In this document: positions 10,601 through 18,478 of the stretch, one piece after another | How positions within the stretch are numbered: the stretch's first letter is position 1 | Layout: each line of letters begins with the position of its first letter | Source of the DNA: an uncultured Lachnospiraceae bacterium | Lineage (GTDB): Bacteria; Bacillota_A; Clostridia; Lachnospirales; Lachnospiraceae | DNA: 64,000 nucleotides | NCBI GenBank assembly: GCA_947564305.1 | Contig: CANOBT010000002.1 | Span: 44,864-108,863 of the forward strand | Direction: 5' to 3' | Translations under genes and position numbers: made by a program | The notes under the pieces: generated by a model | What the model was told of the DNA's origin: nothing | Databases searched by the model: none | What the model saw: the letters and a program-made list of their open reading frames with translations, nothing else

Positions 10601-11327
10601 ACAGCAGGTGTATGATGTAGATTTAAAGGAACACCTGGAGCAACAGGCTGGATTTACCTACCAGTTCGAAAACGCACGGAAGCTGAAAATGAAATTTACG
10701 GTTTCCGAGTTGAAAAAACGCGCATATCTTTCAGAAGAAAGCGGGGAGCTTGCGTTTGAAGAACCTGATGTAATTCCTTTGATTCCGCAGTTTTTACAGG
10801 AAGAAGAGGCCCTGACCGGGGCATCCAGGGGAAGTGCTTACCATAAATTGATGGAACTGCTTGATTTTACACAGGAGTATGATGAGAAGAATCTTCAGAG
10901 CACAATACAAAGGCTTCAGGAGGAGAAGAAGCTCTCAGAGGAGATGGCAAACTGTATCCGGATTAGAGATATTCTTGAATTTTTAAATTGCCGCTGCGGT
11001 CAAAGGATGCACAGGGCAGCTTTGCAGTCTCTTTTATATAAGGAACAGCCATTTGTACTGGGGGTCGATGCACGGGAGATTTACCAGGAGGAAACACAAG
11101 AGGAGGTCATTCTGATTCAGGGAATCATTGATGTTTATTTTGAAGAAGACGGAGAACTGGTGGTGCTTGACTACAAGACGGACCAGGTGAGAACCGCGGA
11201 AGAATTGCAGGAGAAATATCATTCCCAGTTGGAATATTATGCAGAAGCCCTGGAACAGCTCTTGAAAAAACGTGTGAAAGAAAAAATTATATATTCATTT
11301 ACACTGAAACAGGAGATTGAGGTGTAA
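7659..11327 (+). CDS. addA: ATP-dependent helicase/nuclease subunit AddA
   Basis: The catalytic UvrD/SF1 helicase and nuclease subunit of AddAB; 1222 residues. The Walker A motif 'AAAGSGKTA' has K30, and the Walker B/motif II 'DEYQD' lies at 401-405. Helicase motifs 'GDVKQSIYRFR', 'SIHKSKGLEFPVVF' and 'LYVAMTRAKEKL' follow in the expected order. The C-terminal RecB-like nuclease has D1171 and K1173 in 'VLDYKTD'. The protein looks complete and active. It begins inside the addB stop codon (ATGA), so the two subunits are probably made in fixed ratio from one transcript. The operon has no clear SOS box and no intrinsic terminator that I could identify before the padR promoter. Confidence 0.96.
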   Translation: MSVQWTEEQQKVIRLRNRNILVSAAAGSGKTAVLVERIIQMLTDSDNPADVDQLLIVTFTEAAAAEMKERIREAIEKELEERPEDVHLQRQATLIHSAQITTIHSFCLSVIREHFHVIDIDPGFRIAEEGELKLLKQDVLEELLEACYAEGKKEFLDFVEKAGSGRNDRKIEELILQLYEYSRSYPQPDKWLQECAQMYRPLDEQWEGEKEPLYFTNAMEQVRQYISDLQELLDQGIRICEEPDGPYMYADMLEADKGMLLEVVSASTFAEMFTRISDLKWKRLSAKKDESVSVDKRERIKALREQVKKLLKDLKGNYFYQEPEEMLQDMADSYETMTVFSELVQQFGKAFAEKKKSRNMIDFSDMEQFALQILTDEEDGKLVPSLSAREYQEQFVEVMIDEYQDSNLIQEAILTSVSTVSRGKNNIFMVGDVKQSIYRFRLSRPELFMEKYDTYSVEDSDRQRIDLHKNFRSRAEVLDSVNDVFRRIMRRELGGIMYDNQAALYPGAAFEPLLLEDGTSVNETELLLLDTSDDTEDGGEGAASGTGMESEARMVARRIHELVRNSQVMDKKSGQYRRTQYRDIVILMRSMRGWAETFSTVLMEEGIPAYAGSREGYFEAYEVSVLLDYLRLLDNQRQDVPLAAVLASPFAGLDARQMAEIRTIFPKGTFFEAVENYLLAGREQFGEQELSDEQKCTVRQELWKQLDGFYRKLEYFREQVPYTAIHELLWKILEETGYGLYVAAMPGGEQRAANVAMLVEKAAAFEGTSYKGLFNFVRYIEQLRKYDVDYGEANIADEQSDTVRIMSIHKSKGLEFPVVFVAGMGKRFNTQDMRGSVIIHPEWGVGIDAVDLKRRTKMPTFLKKMIQQNVKLENLGEELRVLYVAMTRAKEKLILTGQLASAKETLESAAQQGNGSQKEGALSFYTLSSARSYLDWVIPAICGREAPIRIYVRNSWDAALQEAVEEKGESLAREVLEHWDAQQVYDVDLKEHLEQQAGFTYQFENARKLKMKFTVSELKKRAYLSEESGELAFEEPDVIPLIPQFLQEEEALTGASRGSAYHKLMELLDFTQEYDEKNLQSTIQRLQEEKKLSEEMANCIRIRDILEFLNCRCGQRMHRAALQSLLYKEQPFVLGVDAREIYQEETQEEVILIQGIIDVYFEEDGELVVLDYKTDQVRTAEELQEKYHSQLEYYAEALEQLLKKRVKEKIIYSFTLKQEIEV

Positions 11328-11385
11328 ATTGGAATGTCTTAAGAAATGATAGTAATTTCTTTAGCAAATCTTTCATAAAATTATA

Positions 11386-11416
11386 TTGACAGATAATATT
11401 ATACGGAATATAATAT
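11386..11416 (+). promoter_or_regulatory. Consensus promoter with overlapping palindromic operator for padR
   Basis: Perfect -35 TTGACA (11386-11391), a 17-bp spacer, and perfect -10 TATAAT (11409-11414). An inverted repeat ATATTATA-N5-TATAATAT (11396-11416) covers the spacer and the -10 hexamer. PadR regulators bind AT-rich dyads of this kind, so repression by the first gene product of the operon is the likely use. Confidence 0.75.
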
Positions 11417-11499
11417 AGAAAACAAAACAATATTGAGAAGTTCATAATATTAGTTTTGCTTCACACGGAGAGTGCTCATTTATAAAAAGAGGTGGTAAG

Positions 11500-11823
11500 A
11501 TGGTATTTAACACTGGTGCGGCGCTTCTGGATGCGATTGTGCTTGCGGTTGTATCACGGGAAGCGGAAGGGACTTACGGGTACAAGATTACGCAGGATGT
11601 GCGCAGAGCAATTGATGTGTCGGAGTCCACATTGTATCCTGTGCTGCGGCGCCTGCAGAAGGACGAATGTCTGGAAGTGTATGACAGGCAGTTTGACGGC
11701 AGGAACAGACGGTATTATAAGGTGACAGAAAAGGGTGCGGTACAGTTGAATCTGTATCAGGCAGAATGGAAAATTTATTCTGAAAAGATTTCGGATATAT
11801 TTTTGGGAGGGGTGACTGGATGA
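11500..11823 (+). CDS. PadR-family transcriptional regulator
   Basis: A 107-residue winged-helix protein of the short PadR subfamily (PadR-s2 type: DNA-binding domain plus one C-terminal dimerisation helix). Family signatures are 'TYGYKITQDV' and 'ESTLYPVLRRLQKDECLEVY', followed by the wing 'GRNRRYYKVTEKG'. A good Shine-Dalgarno (AGAGGTGG) precedes ATG 11500. It is the first gene of an operon with a HAAS-domain membrane protein (4-bp overlap), a DUF4097 protein and a PspC protein. This arrangement is common in Firmicutes and is linked to envelope stress or antimicrobial response in other species. The dyad over its own promoter suggests autorepression. The inducing signal is unknown. Confidence 0.92.
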   Translation: MVFNTGAALLDAIVLAVVSREAEGTYGYKITQDVRRAIDVSESTLYPVLRRLQKDECLEVYDRQFDGRNRRYYKVTEKGAVQLNLYQAEWKIYSEKISDIFLGGVTG

Positions 11824-12761
11824 GCTACGAACAATTTATGAGGGAACTGGACAGCCTGCTTGTAGGCGTCCCTGCCGAGGAGCGGGAGGAAGCCCTGCAA
11901 TATTATTCAGATTATTTTGCAGATGCGGGCAAGGAAAATGAAGAAGAGGTTCTCAGGGAACTAGGCGGTCCTAAGAAGGTTGCCGCATTGATCAAGGCTG
12001 GTCTGAAGGGCGGTATGGACAGCGGTGAATTTACAGAGCGCGGATACATGGATGAGCAGTTTGTGAAGAAGGATGGGCTTGTGCGCCGGGAAGCTAAGGC
12101 GGAGAAAAAAGACGAGGAGCCTTATTTCAATCGTTCTCAGCAGGAATATTGTTTTAATGGCTCACAGAGTACTGCCTACGGAAATGGGGCGAATGGTGCA
12201 TCCTATAATAGCAGCAATTATACTTATGGTAATGAATCCTATGGCAATACAGGTTCGGCATATGATAGTGCATCCGGTCCGGATGGAGGCGGCAGCGCAT
12301 ACAATAACAGAGGGAATATGTATTCAAACGGAATGGGGAGTGATATGCAGGGCAATACTTCTTATGGAGAAAAGAAGGGGCCATGGACCAACCGCGGATT
12401 GAAAATATTGCTGATCGTGCTCATTGTGTTATTTGCATTTCCAGTACTATTTCCGGTGGCAATCACCATAATAGCGGTAGCTTTCGGATTGATATGTGCG
12501 GCATTTGGTATTTTTATCGCATTGGCAGCGTGCGCAGGAGGTATTATGATTGCAGGTTTTGCAATTGCCTGTGGAGGGCTGACAAAACTCTTCGTCTCTC
12601 CACCGGTAGCGCTTCTGGCGATGGGCTTCGGGCTTGTGATCTTTGTGATTGGCCTGGTTGCAGTGGTAGCTGCTGTGCGTCTGTGTCTGGTGATATTTCC
12701 GGCGCTGTTCCGATTTTTCGTAGGACTCTGCCGTAAGCCGTTTCATAAAAATAGAATGTGA
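11820..12761 (+). CDS. HAAS/DUF1700-domain membrane protein
   Basis: The N-terminal ~70 residues ('YEQFMRELDSLLVGVPAEEREEALQYYSDYF', 'LRELGGPKKVAALIK') are a clear HAAS (DUF1700) signalling helical domain. Residues ~105-180 form a low-complexity Asn/Gly/Ser/Tyr linker. Residues ~190-300 contain three or four hydrophobic segments, placing the C-terminal half in the membrane. 313 residues in total. It starts inside the padR stop codon (ATGA), so it is translationally coupled to the regulator. HAAS proteins are usually encoded next to PadR and are thought to act in the same switch. The direct PadR-HAAS partnership here is inferred from the coupling. Confidence 0.87.
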   Translation: MSYEQFMRELDSLLVGVPAEEREEALQYYSDYFADAGKENEEEVLRELGGPKKVAALIKAGLKGGMDSGEFTERGYMDEQFVKKDGLVRREAKAEKKDEEPYFNRSQQEYCFNGSQSTAYGNGANGASYNSSNYTYGNESYGNTGSAYDSASGPDGGGSAYNNRGNMYSNGMGSDMQGNTSYGEKKGPWTNRGLKILLIVLIVLFAFPVLFPVAITIIAVAFGLICAAFGIFIALAACAGGIMIAGFAIACGGLTKLFVSPPVALLAMGFGLVIFVIGLVAVVAAVRLCLVIFPALFRFFVGLCRKPFHKNRM

Positions 12762-12772
12762 GGGATGTGAAG

Positions 12773-13729
12773 ATGAAAAAGGGTTGGAAAGTTTTTTGGA
12801 TTGTATGCATCTGCCTTGCTGTGTTGGGGGTTGCGCTGTGTATTTCCGGCTGGGTGCTGGGCGCAACGGTGAGCGGCATCCGGGAAGCGTTTGGAATCCA
12901 CGAAAAGGTGGAACATTATTTTTGGGATGATTATGAAGAGAGAGAATATAGTGGAGGTTCTGTCAGCGGTGGTACGTTGCATAGGACCGAGGATTTTGAA
13001 GGATCTATAAGCGGCGAAACTGAGCATGCAGTTGAACATTCTGCGGTAAATGATAGTACAGGAAGCAGTACATCGGTGAACGGCTATACAGGTATCCGTG
13101 AGTTGGATATTGATCTCACTTGCCTGGAAGTAAGTATTGTGAAGACGGAAGGAAATGAGATTACCGTTGATACCAGCGATATCACCGATAAGATGTTAAA
13201 GGACCTTGTAATTCAGAAGGATGGCGAGGAATTAAAGTTTGAACTAAACGGGAGAAAGTCCTGGGATAGCTGGTCAAAAAATCAGTACAAATCACAAGGA
13301 ATGCTTCTGATTCAGATTCCGGAATCAATGCAGTTTGACGAGGCTTCTCTGAAAATCGGCGCCGGAATCTTGTCTGCGGATGAAATCCACGCCCGTGAGC
13401 TCGATATAGAAGTGGGGGCAGGCAAGGTGTCTCTGGGTTCATTCATGGCTGATGAGATGAGCCTGGAATGTGGAGCAGGAGAGGCAACGGTCCGCGGGGA
13501 GGCCACCCATGAAGCGCAGATAGAATGTGGGGTTGGTTCTGTGAACTATGCAGCTTTAGGATATCAGCAGGATTATAATTATGAGTTAAGCTGTGGAATC
13601 GGTGAGTTGAGGATAGGCAGCGATTCTTTCAGCGGATTGGGTAAAGAGCGCAAGATTGACAATGGCGGAAGTAAAGAGATGGAGATAGAATGCGGTATTG
13701 GTTCAGTCTGTGTTACATTTGAAGGATAA
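12773..13729 (+). CDS. DUF4097-domain membrane-anchored protein
   Basis: An N-terminal hydrophobic segment ('VFWIVCICLAVLGVALCISGWVLG') anchors an extracytoplasmic domain. After a Ser/Gly-rich spacer, residues ~110-318 show the repeated beta-strand ladder of DUF4097 ('LDIDLTCLEVSIVKTEGNEITVDTSD', 'LDIEVGAGKVSLGSFMADEMSLECGAGEATV', 'IECGIGSVCVTFEG'). The frame is open from a GTG at 12758 that overlaps the previous stop, but ATG 12773 is preferred, with AGGGA seven bases before it. It is third in the padR operon. DUF4097 proteins are thought to assemble as beta-helix-like adhesin modules; function here is unknown. Confidence 0.85.
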   Translation: MKKGWKVFWIVCICLAVLGVALCISGWVLGATVSGIREAFGIHEKVEHYFWDDYEEREYSGGSVSGGTLHRTEDFEGSISGETEHAVEHSAVNDSTGSSTSVNGYTGIRELDIDLTCLEVSIVKTEGNEITVDTSDITDKMLKDLVIQKDGEELKFELNGRKSWDSWSKNQYKSQGMLLIQIPESMQFDEASLKIGAGILSADEIHARELDIEVGAGKVSLGSFMADEMSLECGAGEATVRGEATHEAQIECGVGSVNYAALGYQQDYNYELSCGIGELRIGSDSFSGLGKERKIDNGGSKEMEIECGIGSVCVTFEG

Positions 13730-13829
13730 TGGATGGCAACTTATCAATATTGAAAGAAATAAAAAAGTTGCTTAAATGGCTATATATCATATTAAAAAAG
13801 AAATATTAAGAAAGTGAGGAGAAAAGAAA

Positions 13830-14021
13830 ATGGAGCAAAAGAAACTATTTCGTTCACGAAGAAACAGAATGATTTGCGGAGTATGTGGAGGCGTTGGAGA
13901 GTATTTTAATGTCGACCCGACTTTGATTCGGTTGGCGGTTGTGTTGGCCGCAGTGTGCAGTGCAGGTACTTGTACAGTGGCATATTTTATCGCGGCTGTG
14001 ATTATTCCGGATGAGTTTTAA
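13830..14021 (+). CDS. PspC-domain protein
   Basis: 63 residues, a stand-alone PspC domain: a basic N-terminus 'KKLFRSRRNRMICGVCGGVGEYFNVDPTLIRL' followed by a hydrophobic helix pair ending 'AYFIAAVIIPDEF'. PspC proteins sit in the cytoplasmic membrane and take part in envelope-stress sensing. A strong Shine-Dalgarno (GTGAGGAG) precedes ATG 13830. The gene is 100 bp after the DUF4097 gene and is followed by a strong terminator, so it most likely closes the padR operon. Confidence 0.9.
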   Translation: MEQKKLFRSRRNRMICGVCGGVGEYFNVDPTLIRLAVVLAAVCSAGTCTVAYFIAAVIIPDEF

Positions 14022-14050
14022 AAAATATCTATCGGTGAAATTCTTTGAAG

Positions 14051-14080
14051 AAAAGGCATTCTTGATTGAATGCCTTTTTA
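14051..14080 (+). terminator. Intrinsic terminator after the PspC gene
   Basis: An 11-bp perfect stem AAAAGGCATTC / GAATGCCTTTT with a 6-nt loop runs directly into further T residues. Confidence 0.85.
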
Positions 14081-14217
14081 CTTTTTGGCAATACTCTGGA
14101 TGTGCTGTAAAAGGCAGGAGTACTTTTTATATAGAAAGAATATGAAGGAAAGAAAAATTCAGAAACTTTCAATAAAAAGTGCATGAATAAAGAACAGATA
14201 TAAAAAAGGAGGCTGTG

Positions 14218-14418
14218 ATGTCTGGAAAAAAGAATAAACCGATTGATTTAAAAAACTTAGAGCCGGAAGAAAAATTAAAATACGAAATTGCAGAAGAGCT
14301 GGGGCTTCTGGACAGGGTGCTTCAGGATGGATGGCGTTCTCTGTCTTCCAAAGAAACAGGGCGTATTGGAGGGATGGTTACAAGAAGAAAACGTATGCTG
14401 ACAGAGGAAGGGGAGTGA
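14218..14418 (+). CDS. Alpha/beta-type small acid-soluble spore protein (SASP-like)
   Basis: 66 residues. The segment 'KYEIAEELGLLDRVLQDGWRSLSSKETGRIGGMVTRRK' matches the two helix-turn-helix blocks of alpha/beta SASPs, including the GRIGG box that contacts DNA. A GTG at 14215 also opens the frame, but ATG 14218 sits at the right distance from AAAAAAGGAGG. SASPs coat and protect the chromosome in spores. This divergent Trp-containing version is common in Lachnospiraceae. No sigma-G promoter was confidently seen upstream (14081-14217). Confidence 0.75.
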   Translation: MSGKKNKPIDLKNLEPEEKLKYEIAEELGLLDRVLQDGWRSLSSKETGRIGGMVTRRKRMLTEEGE

Positions 14419-14584
14419 CGGATTGAGGAGCTTCCGGAGTCTAAAAAGATGATAAAAGTGTGAAATTTATGAATTTAGTTGAAAAAAAAGGGCATCTTTG
14501 ATACAATTGTACGAATCGGGAGTAAGGACTGCTTATCGTGTTTCAGATATTATGGACAGTCTTAAAAGAAACGGGTGAGTTGGC

Positions 14585-15322
14585 ATGGAGAACAGGATTG
14601 ATATCTTTGATATAGGAATGGATGCCCTGACTGCAAAGGATACATTGAAAAAGATTGTACAATATATGGAAAGCGGGACTCTCAGCACCGTAGAGGTGGT
14701 TACGCTGGAATTGTTAGTACAAGGACAGGATAATCCGCAATGGAAAGAGCAGATAAACCAGATGGACCTGGTCCTGCCCGGAGAAAGGGACATTCTAGAT
14801 GCTTCGGAAAAAGCCGCAGGTTTTTTAGAGTCTGCAGAAGGTCTGGACAGCCATTTAATGAAAGAACTGGAGAAGAAGGTATTCTTTAGGATGTTTTTAA
14901 AATACCTCCAAAGAAGCCGGAAGAAGGTGTTTCTGCTGGCTGGCGGGGAGGAGGAACTGCTGCTTCTGGAGGAGGCTGTCCGGCCTTATACGAGAGGCAT
15001 GGTGCTGGCAGGATGGGCTGTTCTGCCAAGGGACAGCGGGTTGGAAGAAAGTATTATTAATGAGATCAATAGTGTGGAACCGGACTGTATTCTTTCTGTC
15101 CTTCCATATCCTGTCCAGGAAAGCTTTATTTCCGATGCAAAGGCGCTTTTGAATGCACGGGTTTGGATGGGGCTCGGTCTTTCCTTGATTCAGGAGAACC
15201 AAAAGAAAAAGCCTGTCAGAAAGCTGCGCCGTTTTTTTTTGAAAAGGACTTTTCTTCATTTGGCCGTTCAGCACAAAGGGATACAGCCGGCATCCAAACA
15301 GTCTGGCAGGATGCGGCAGTGA
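14585..15322 (+). CDS. WecG/TagA/CpsF-like (GT26-family) protein
   Basis: 245 residues. The first half holds 'VEVVTLELLVQGQDNPQWKEQINQMDLVLPGE', which corresponds to the donor-site region of GT26 glycosyltransferases. The second half has 'KVFLLAGGEEELLLLEEAV' and 'PDCILSVLPYPVQESFI', the counterpart of the family motif (G-x-P-x-Q-E). GT26 enzymes add ManNAc or GlcNAc derivatives to lipid-linked sugars for teichoic acid or capsule assembly. Several positions that are usually Asp or Thr in active members look altered (for example V-L-P-Y-P where G-x-G-x-P is expected), so this may be a divergent or inactive paralogue. It lies alone; 15323-15605 after it holds no gene. Confidence 0.6.
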   Translation: MENRIDIFDIGMDALTAKDTLKKIVQYMESGTLSTVEVVTLELLVQGQDNPQWKEQINQMDLVLPGERDILDASEKAAGFLESAEGLDSHLMKELEKKVFFRMFLKYLQRSRKKVFLLAGGEEELLLLEEAVRPYTRGMVLAGWAVLPRDSGLEESIINEINSVEPDCILSVLPYPVQESFISDAKALLNARVWMGLGLSLIQENQKKKPVRKLRRFFLKRTFLHLAVQHKGIQPASKQSGRMRQ

Positions 15323-15605
15323 GAGCCGGATACCCCGGGAACGGCGGAAGAATAACCGGCATAATCTGCTGTGCTGCTTTTCTGCAGTTCCTTATGCAGA
15401 ATGTATAATTTCTATAAATCCGCAAAATATGAACTTTTTGTTAAATATATGGGGAAATGCTATAAAAAAAGTGGATTTCCTCTTTATTTTTTGGGTGTTT
15501 TGTATTAACATATAAACGATATATGCATTTGACATGTGAAGCAGTAAGAGGATTGTTTGTGGAAAATGCACATAGTCAAGATGAGATGAGCGGAGGAGAT
15601 AGATT

Positions 15606-16697
15606 ATGATTACGAACCAGGTACTTCTGAACACAATTGAGGGTTTAAAGAGTATTTCACGGATTGATTTCTGCGTATTTGATACGGAGGCAAAAGTACT
15701 GGCAAGCACTTTTGGCGAGAGTAAAGATTTCGAAAGTGCCATTTTATCATTCGGGGCTTCCCCCGCAGACAGTCAGGTGATACAAGGATGCCAGTTTTTC
15801 AAAATTTTTGATGAACAGCAGTTGGAGTATATTTTGCTTGCAGGCGGCGAGAGTGAGGATTCCTACATGGTGGGGAAGATTGCTGCGTTTCAGATCCAGA
15901 ATCTGCTGATCGCATATAAAGAGCGGTTTGATAAGGATAATTTTATCAAAAACCTGTTAATGGATAATCTGCTTTTAGTGGATATTTATAATCGTGCAAA
16001 AAAATTACATATTGACACAGAAGTAAAACGTGTTATCTTTATTATTGAAACATCACACGAAAAGGACAGTGCTGCATTGGATAATGTACGCAACCTTCTG
16101 GGTGGAAAGGCCCGGGATTTTGTCACGGCTGTAGATGAGAGGAATATCATTGTTGTAAAGGAGCTGTCTGAGAAGGATGGCAGTGCAGAGATGGCGAAGA
16201 TGGCGAAGGAGATGCTCTCCATACTGAAAGAAGACAGTGGAGATGAGCATATGCACATTGCCTATGGCACAGTTGTCAATGATATTAAGGAAGTTTCCAA
16301 GTCCTACAAGGAAGCAAAACTGGCATTGGATGTGGGAAAAATCTTCTACGCAGAGAGGGACATTGTTGCATACAGCACCCTGGGCATCGGACGCCTGATT
16401 TATCAGCTTCCGCTTCCGTTGTGTAAGATGTTTATAAAAGAGATTTTTGAAGGGAAATCCCCGGACGGATTTGATGAAGAGATGTTGTCCACGATCAATA
16501 AGTTTTTCGAGAACAGCCTGAATGTATCAGAGACGTCCAGACAGCTTTATATCCATAGAAATACTCTGGTATACCGGCTGGACAAACTGCAGAAGAGTAC
16601 AGGACTCGACCTGCGTGTGTTTGAGGATGCAATCACGTTTAAGATTGCATTGATGGTCGTAAAATACATGAAGTATATGGAGACATTGGAATATTAG
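15606..16697 (+). CDS. PucR/CdaR-type helix-turn-helix regulator
   Basis: 363 residues. The N-terminal region is a sensor-like domain of unclear class. The C-terminal 60 residues ('SLNVSETSRQLYIHRNTLVYRLDKLQKSTGLDLRVFEDAITFKIAL') are a PucR C-terminal HTH, preceded by a GGDEF-like-fold linker ('AYGTVVNDIKEVSKSYKEAKLAL') as in CdaR-family activators. Start ATG 15606 follows GCGGAGGAG. It is placed immediately upstream of ftsE on the same strand (70-bp gap). Whether it regulates division genes or another target is not shown by the sequence. Confidence 0.85.
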   Translation: MITNQVLLNTIEGLKSISRIDFCVFDTEAKVLASTFGESKDFESAILSFGASPADSQVIQGCQFFKIFDEQQLEYILLAGGESEDSYMVGKIAAFQIQNLLIAYKERFDKDNFIKNLLMDNLLLVDIYNRAKKLHIDTEVKRVIFIIETSHEKDSAALDNVRNLLGGKARDFVTAVDERNIIVVKELSEKDGSAEMAKMAKEMLSILKEDSGDEHMHIAYGTVVNDIKEVSKSYKEAKLALDVGKIFYAERDIVAYSTLGIGRLIYQLPLPLCKMFIKEIFEGKSPDGFDEEMLSTINKFFENSLNVSETSRQLYIHRNTLVYRLDKLQKSTGLDLRVFEDAITFKIALMVVKYMKYMETLEY

Positions 16698-16767
16698 GAA
16701 CTGGCACAGGATAGCTGCTTCAGTGCGGTTCCTTAATACAAAAGAATATCGTATTCAGGAGGAGCAT

Positions 16768-17454
16768 ATGATTGAGCTTAGAAATGTAACGAAAGAGTAC
16801 ACAAGAGGAAATGCCGCCCTCAATGGTGTATCTGTCAAGATTAAGAAGGGCGAATTCGTTTTCATCGTAGGAGACAGCGGGTCGGGCAAGTCCACTTTGA
16901 TTCGTCTGATCATGAAAGAATTGGATCCTACCGAAGGGACGATTATTGTAAACGGCAGGAATCTGAACCGTATGAAACATCGTCACATTGCCAAATACCG
17001 AAGAGGGCTGGGTGTAGTATTTCAGGATTTCCGTCTGTTAAAAGACAGGAATATTTACGAAAATATAGCATTTGCTCTGCGTGTCACTGAGACACCGACC
17101 AGGGTCATCAAGAAAAAGGTGCCTGCCGCCCTTTCACTTGTAGGGTTGGCACAAAAATACAAATCAAATCCAAAGGAGCTGTCAGGAGGTGAGCAGCAGC
17201 GTGTTGCGATTGCAAGAGCAATTGTGAATGAACCGGCTATTTTGCTGGCGGACGAGCCTACGGGAAATCTGGACCCGACCAATTCATGGGAGATCATGAG
17301 TCTTCTGAAGGAAGCAAACGAGAGGGGGACAACGGTTCTTGTGGTAACACATAACCAGGAAATCGTAAACGAGATGAATGAGCGGGTGATCACAATGAAG
17401 CAAGGCGTGATTGTCAGCGATGAACAAAGAGGTGGGTATATAGATGAGAATTAG
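16768..17454 (+). CDS. ftsE: Cell division ATP-binding protein FtsE
   Basis: 228 residues, an ABC ATPase. Walker A is 'GDSGSGKST' (K41), the signature motif is 'LSGGEQQRVAIARA', and Walker B is 'ILLADEPTGNLD'. The sequence agrees closely with FtsE across Firmicutes ('MIELRNVTKEY', 'GVVFQDFRLL'). The frame extends to 16723, but ATG 16768 follows AGGAGGAG and matches the conserved start. The gene overlaps ftsX by 11 bp. With FtsX it forms a transmembrane complex that activates peptidoglycan hydrolases, and a candidate hydrolase (M23) is encoded just downstream. Confidence 0.96.
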   Translation: MIELRNVTKEYTRGNAALNGVSVKIKKGEFVFIVGDSGSGKSTLIRLIMKELDPTEGTIIVNGRNLNRMKHRHIAKYRRGLGVVFQDFRLLKDRNIYENIAFALRVTETPTRVIKKKVPAALSLVGLAQKYKSNPKELSGGEQQRVAIARAIVNEPAILLADEPTGNLDPTNSWEIMSLLKEANERGTTVLVVTHNQEIVNEMNERVITMKQGVIVSDEQRGGYIDEN

Positions 17455-18400
17455 TACATTAGGGTATGTGATCAAGCAGGGGATTAAAAATATCGGAAGG
17501 AACAAGATGTTTTCTCTTGCATCTGTTGCCACGATGTCTGCCTGCATCTTTCTGTTTGGATTGTTTTTTTCGATTTTGTTTAACTTTCAGTATATTATTA
17601 TGAGTGCTGAGGAAGGGGTGGCAATTACAGTTCTTTTTGAGGATAATGCCACACAGGCACAGATTGACAGCATTGGACAGGCCCTGAGGGAGAGGGATGA
17701 TGTGTCCGATGTGGTTTATGTATCGGCGGACCAGGCGTGGGAAGAGTTCAAGACAAAGTATTTTGGGGAAAATGCTGATCTTGCGGACGGTTTTAAGAAT
17801 GATAATCCGTTGGCGAACTCCGATAACTATGAGGTCTATATGAAGACACTTGATGAAAAGGGAAAGATGAGTCTGTCGATGAAAAGCAAGTCGCTTGCCT
17901 CAACCCAACAGGACCTTGTAAGATTTGCAAGCAGCCTGGATGGTGTACGGCGAGTCAATAAGTCTGATATGGTTGCGAATATGCTTTCTAGCGTCAATGT
18001 ACTGGTGATGTATATTTCAGTCGCAATCATACTGATTTTGTTTGGGGTATCCATTTTCCTGATCAGCAATACGGTTGCCATGGGAATTACGGTCCGTAAG
18101 GAAGAGATTGCCATTATGAAATATATTGGTGCAAAGGATTTCGTAGTCCGTTCGCCATTCGTCATTGAAGGACTTCTTATCGGATTTGTGGGAGCGGTGA
18201 TTCCGCTGATATTGCTTTATTTTCTCTATGGAAGGGCCGTGGCATATATCATGGAGAAGTTCAGCATCTTGAACAATATTATTGAGTTCCTTCCTGTGAC
18301 ATGGGTGTACACATATCTGCTGCCCATCGGCTTAGGACTCGGAGTAGGAATCGGTTTTATCGGAAGTTATTTTACCGTGCGCAAGCATCTGAGAGTATAG
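17444..18400 (+). CDS. ftsX: Cell division protein FtsX (permease-like)
   Basis: 318 residues. TM1 is near residues 22-45 ('SLASVATMSACIFLFGLFFSILF'), followed by an extracellular loop of about 130 residues and three TM segments in the C-terminal third, the FtsX topology. It overlaps ftsE and has its own Shine-Dalgarno (AAAGAGGTGG) inside it. FtsX carries the FtsE signal across the membrane; its large loop contacts coiled-coil peptidoglycan hydrolases such as the product of the next gene. Confidence 0.95.
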   Translation: MRISTLGYVIKQGIKNIGRNKMFSLASVATMSACIFLFGLFFSILFNFQYIIMSAEEGVAITVLFEDNATQAQIDSIGQALRERDDVSDVVYVSADQAWEEFKTKYFGENADLADGFKNDNPLANSDNYEVYMKTLDEKGKMSLSMKSKSLASTQQDLVRFASSLDGVRRVNKSDMVANMLSSVNVLVMYISVAIILILFGVSIFLISNTVAMGITVRKEEIAIMKYIGAKDFVVRSPFVIEGLLIGFVGAVIPLILLYFLYGRAVAYIMEKFSILNNIIEFLPVTWVYTYLLPIGLGLGVGIGFIGSYFTVRKHLRV

Positions 18401-18478
18401 AACAGGAACGTTATGTTAAAGATATTTATTTAGATATGCATTATCAAGGGGATTAATAAGGGAATACAAGGTGGTTAT

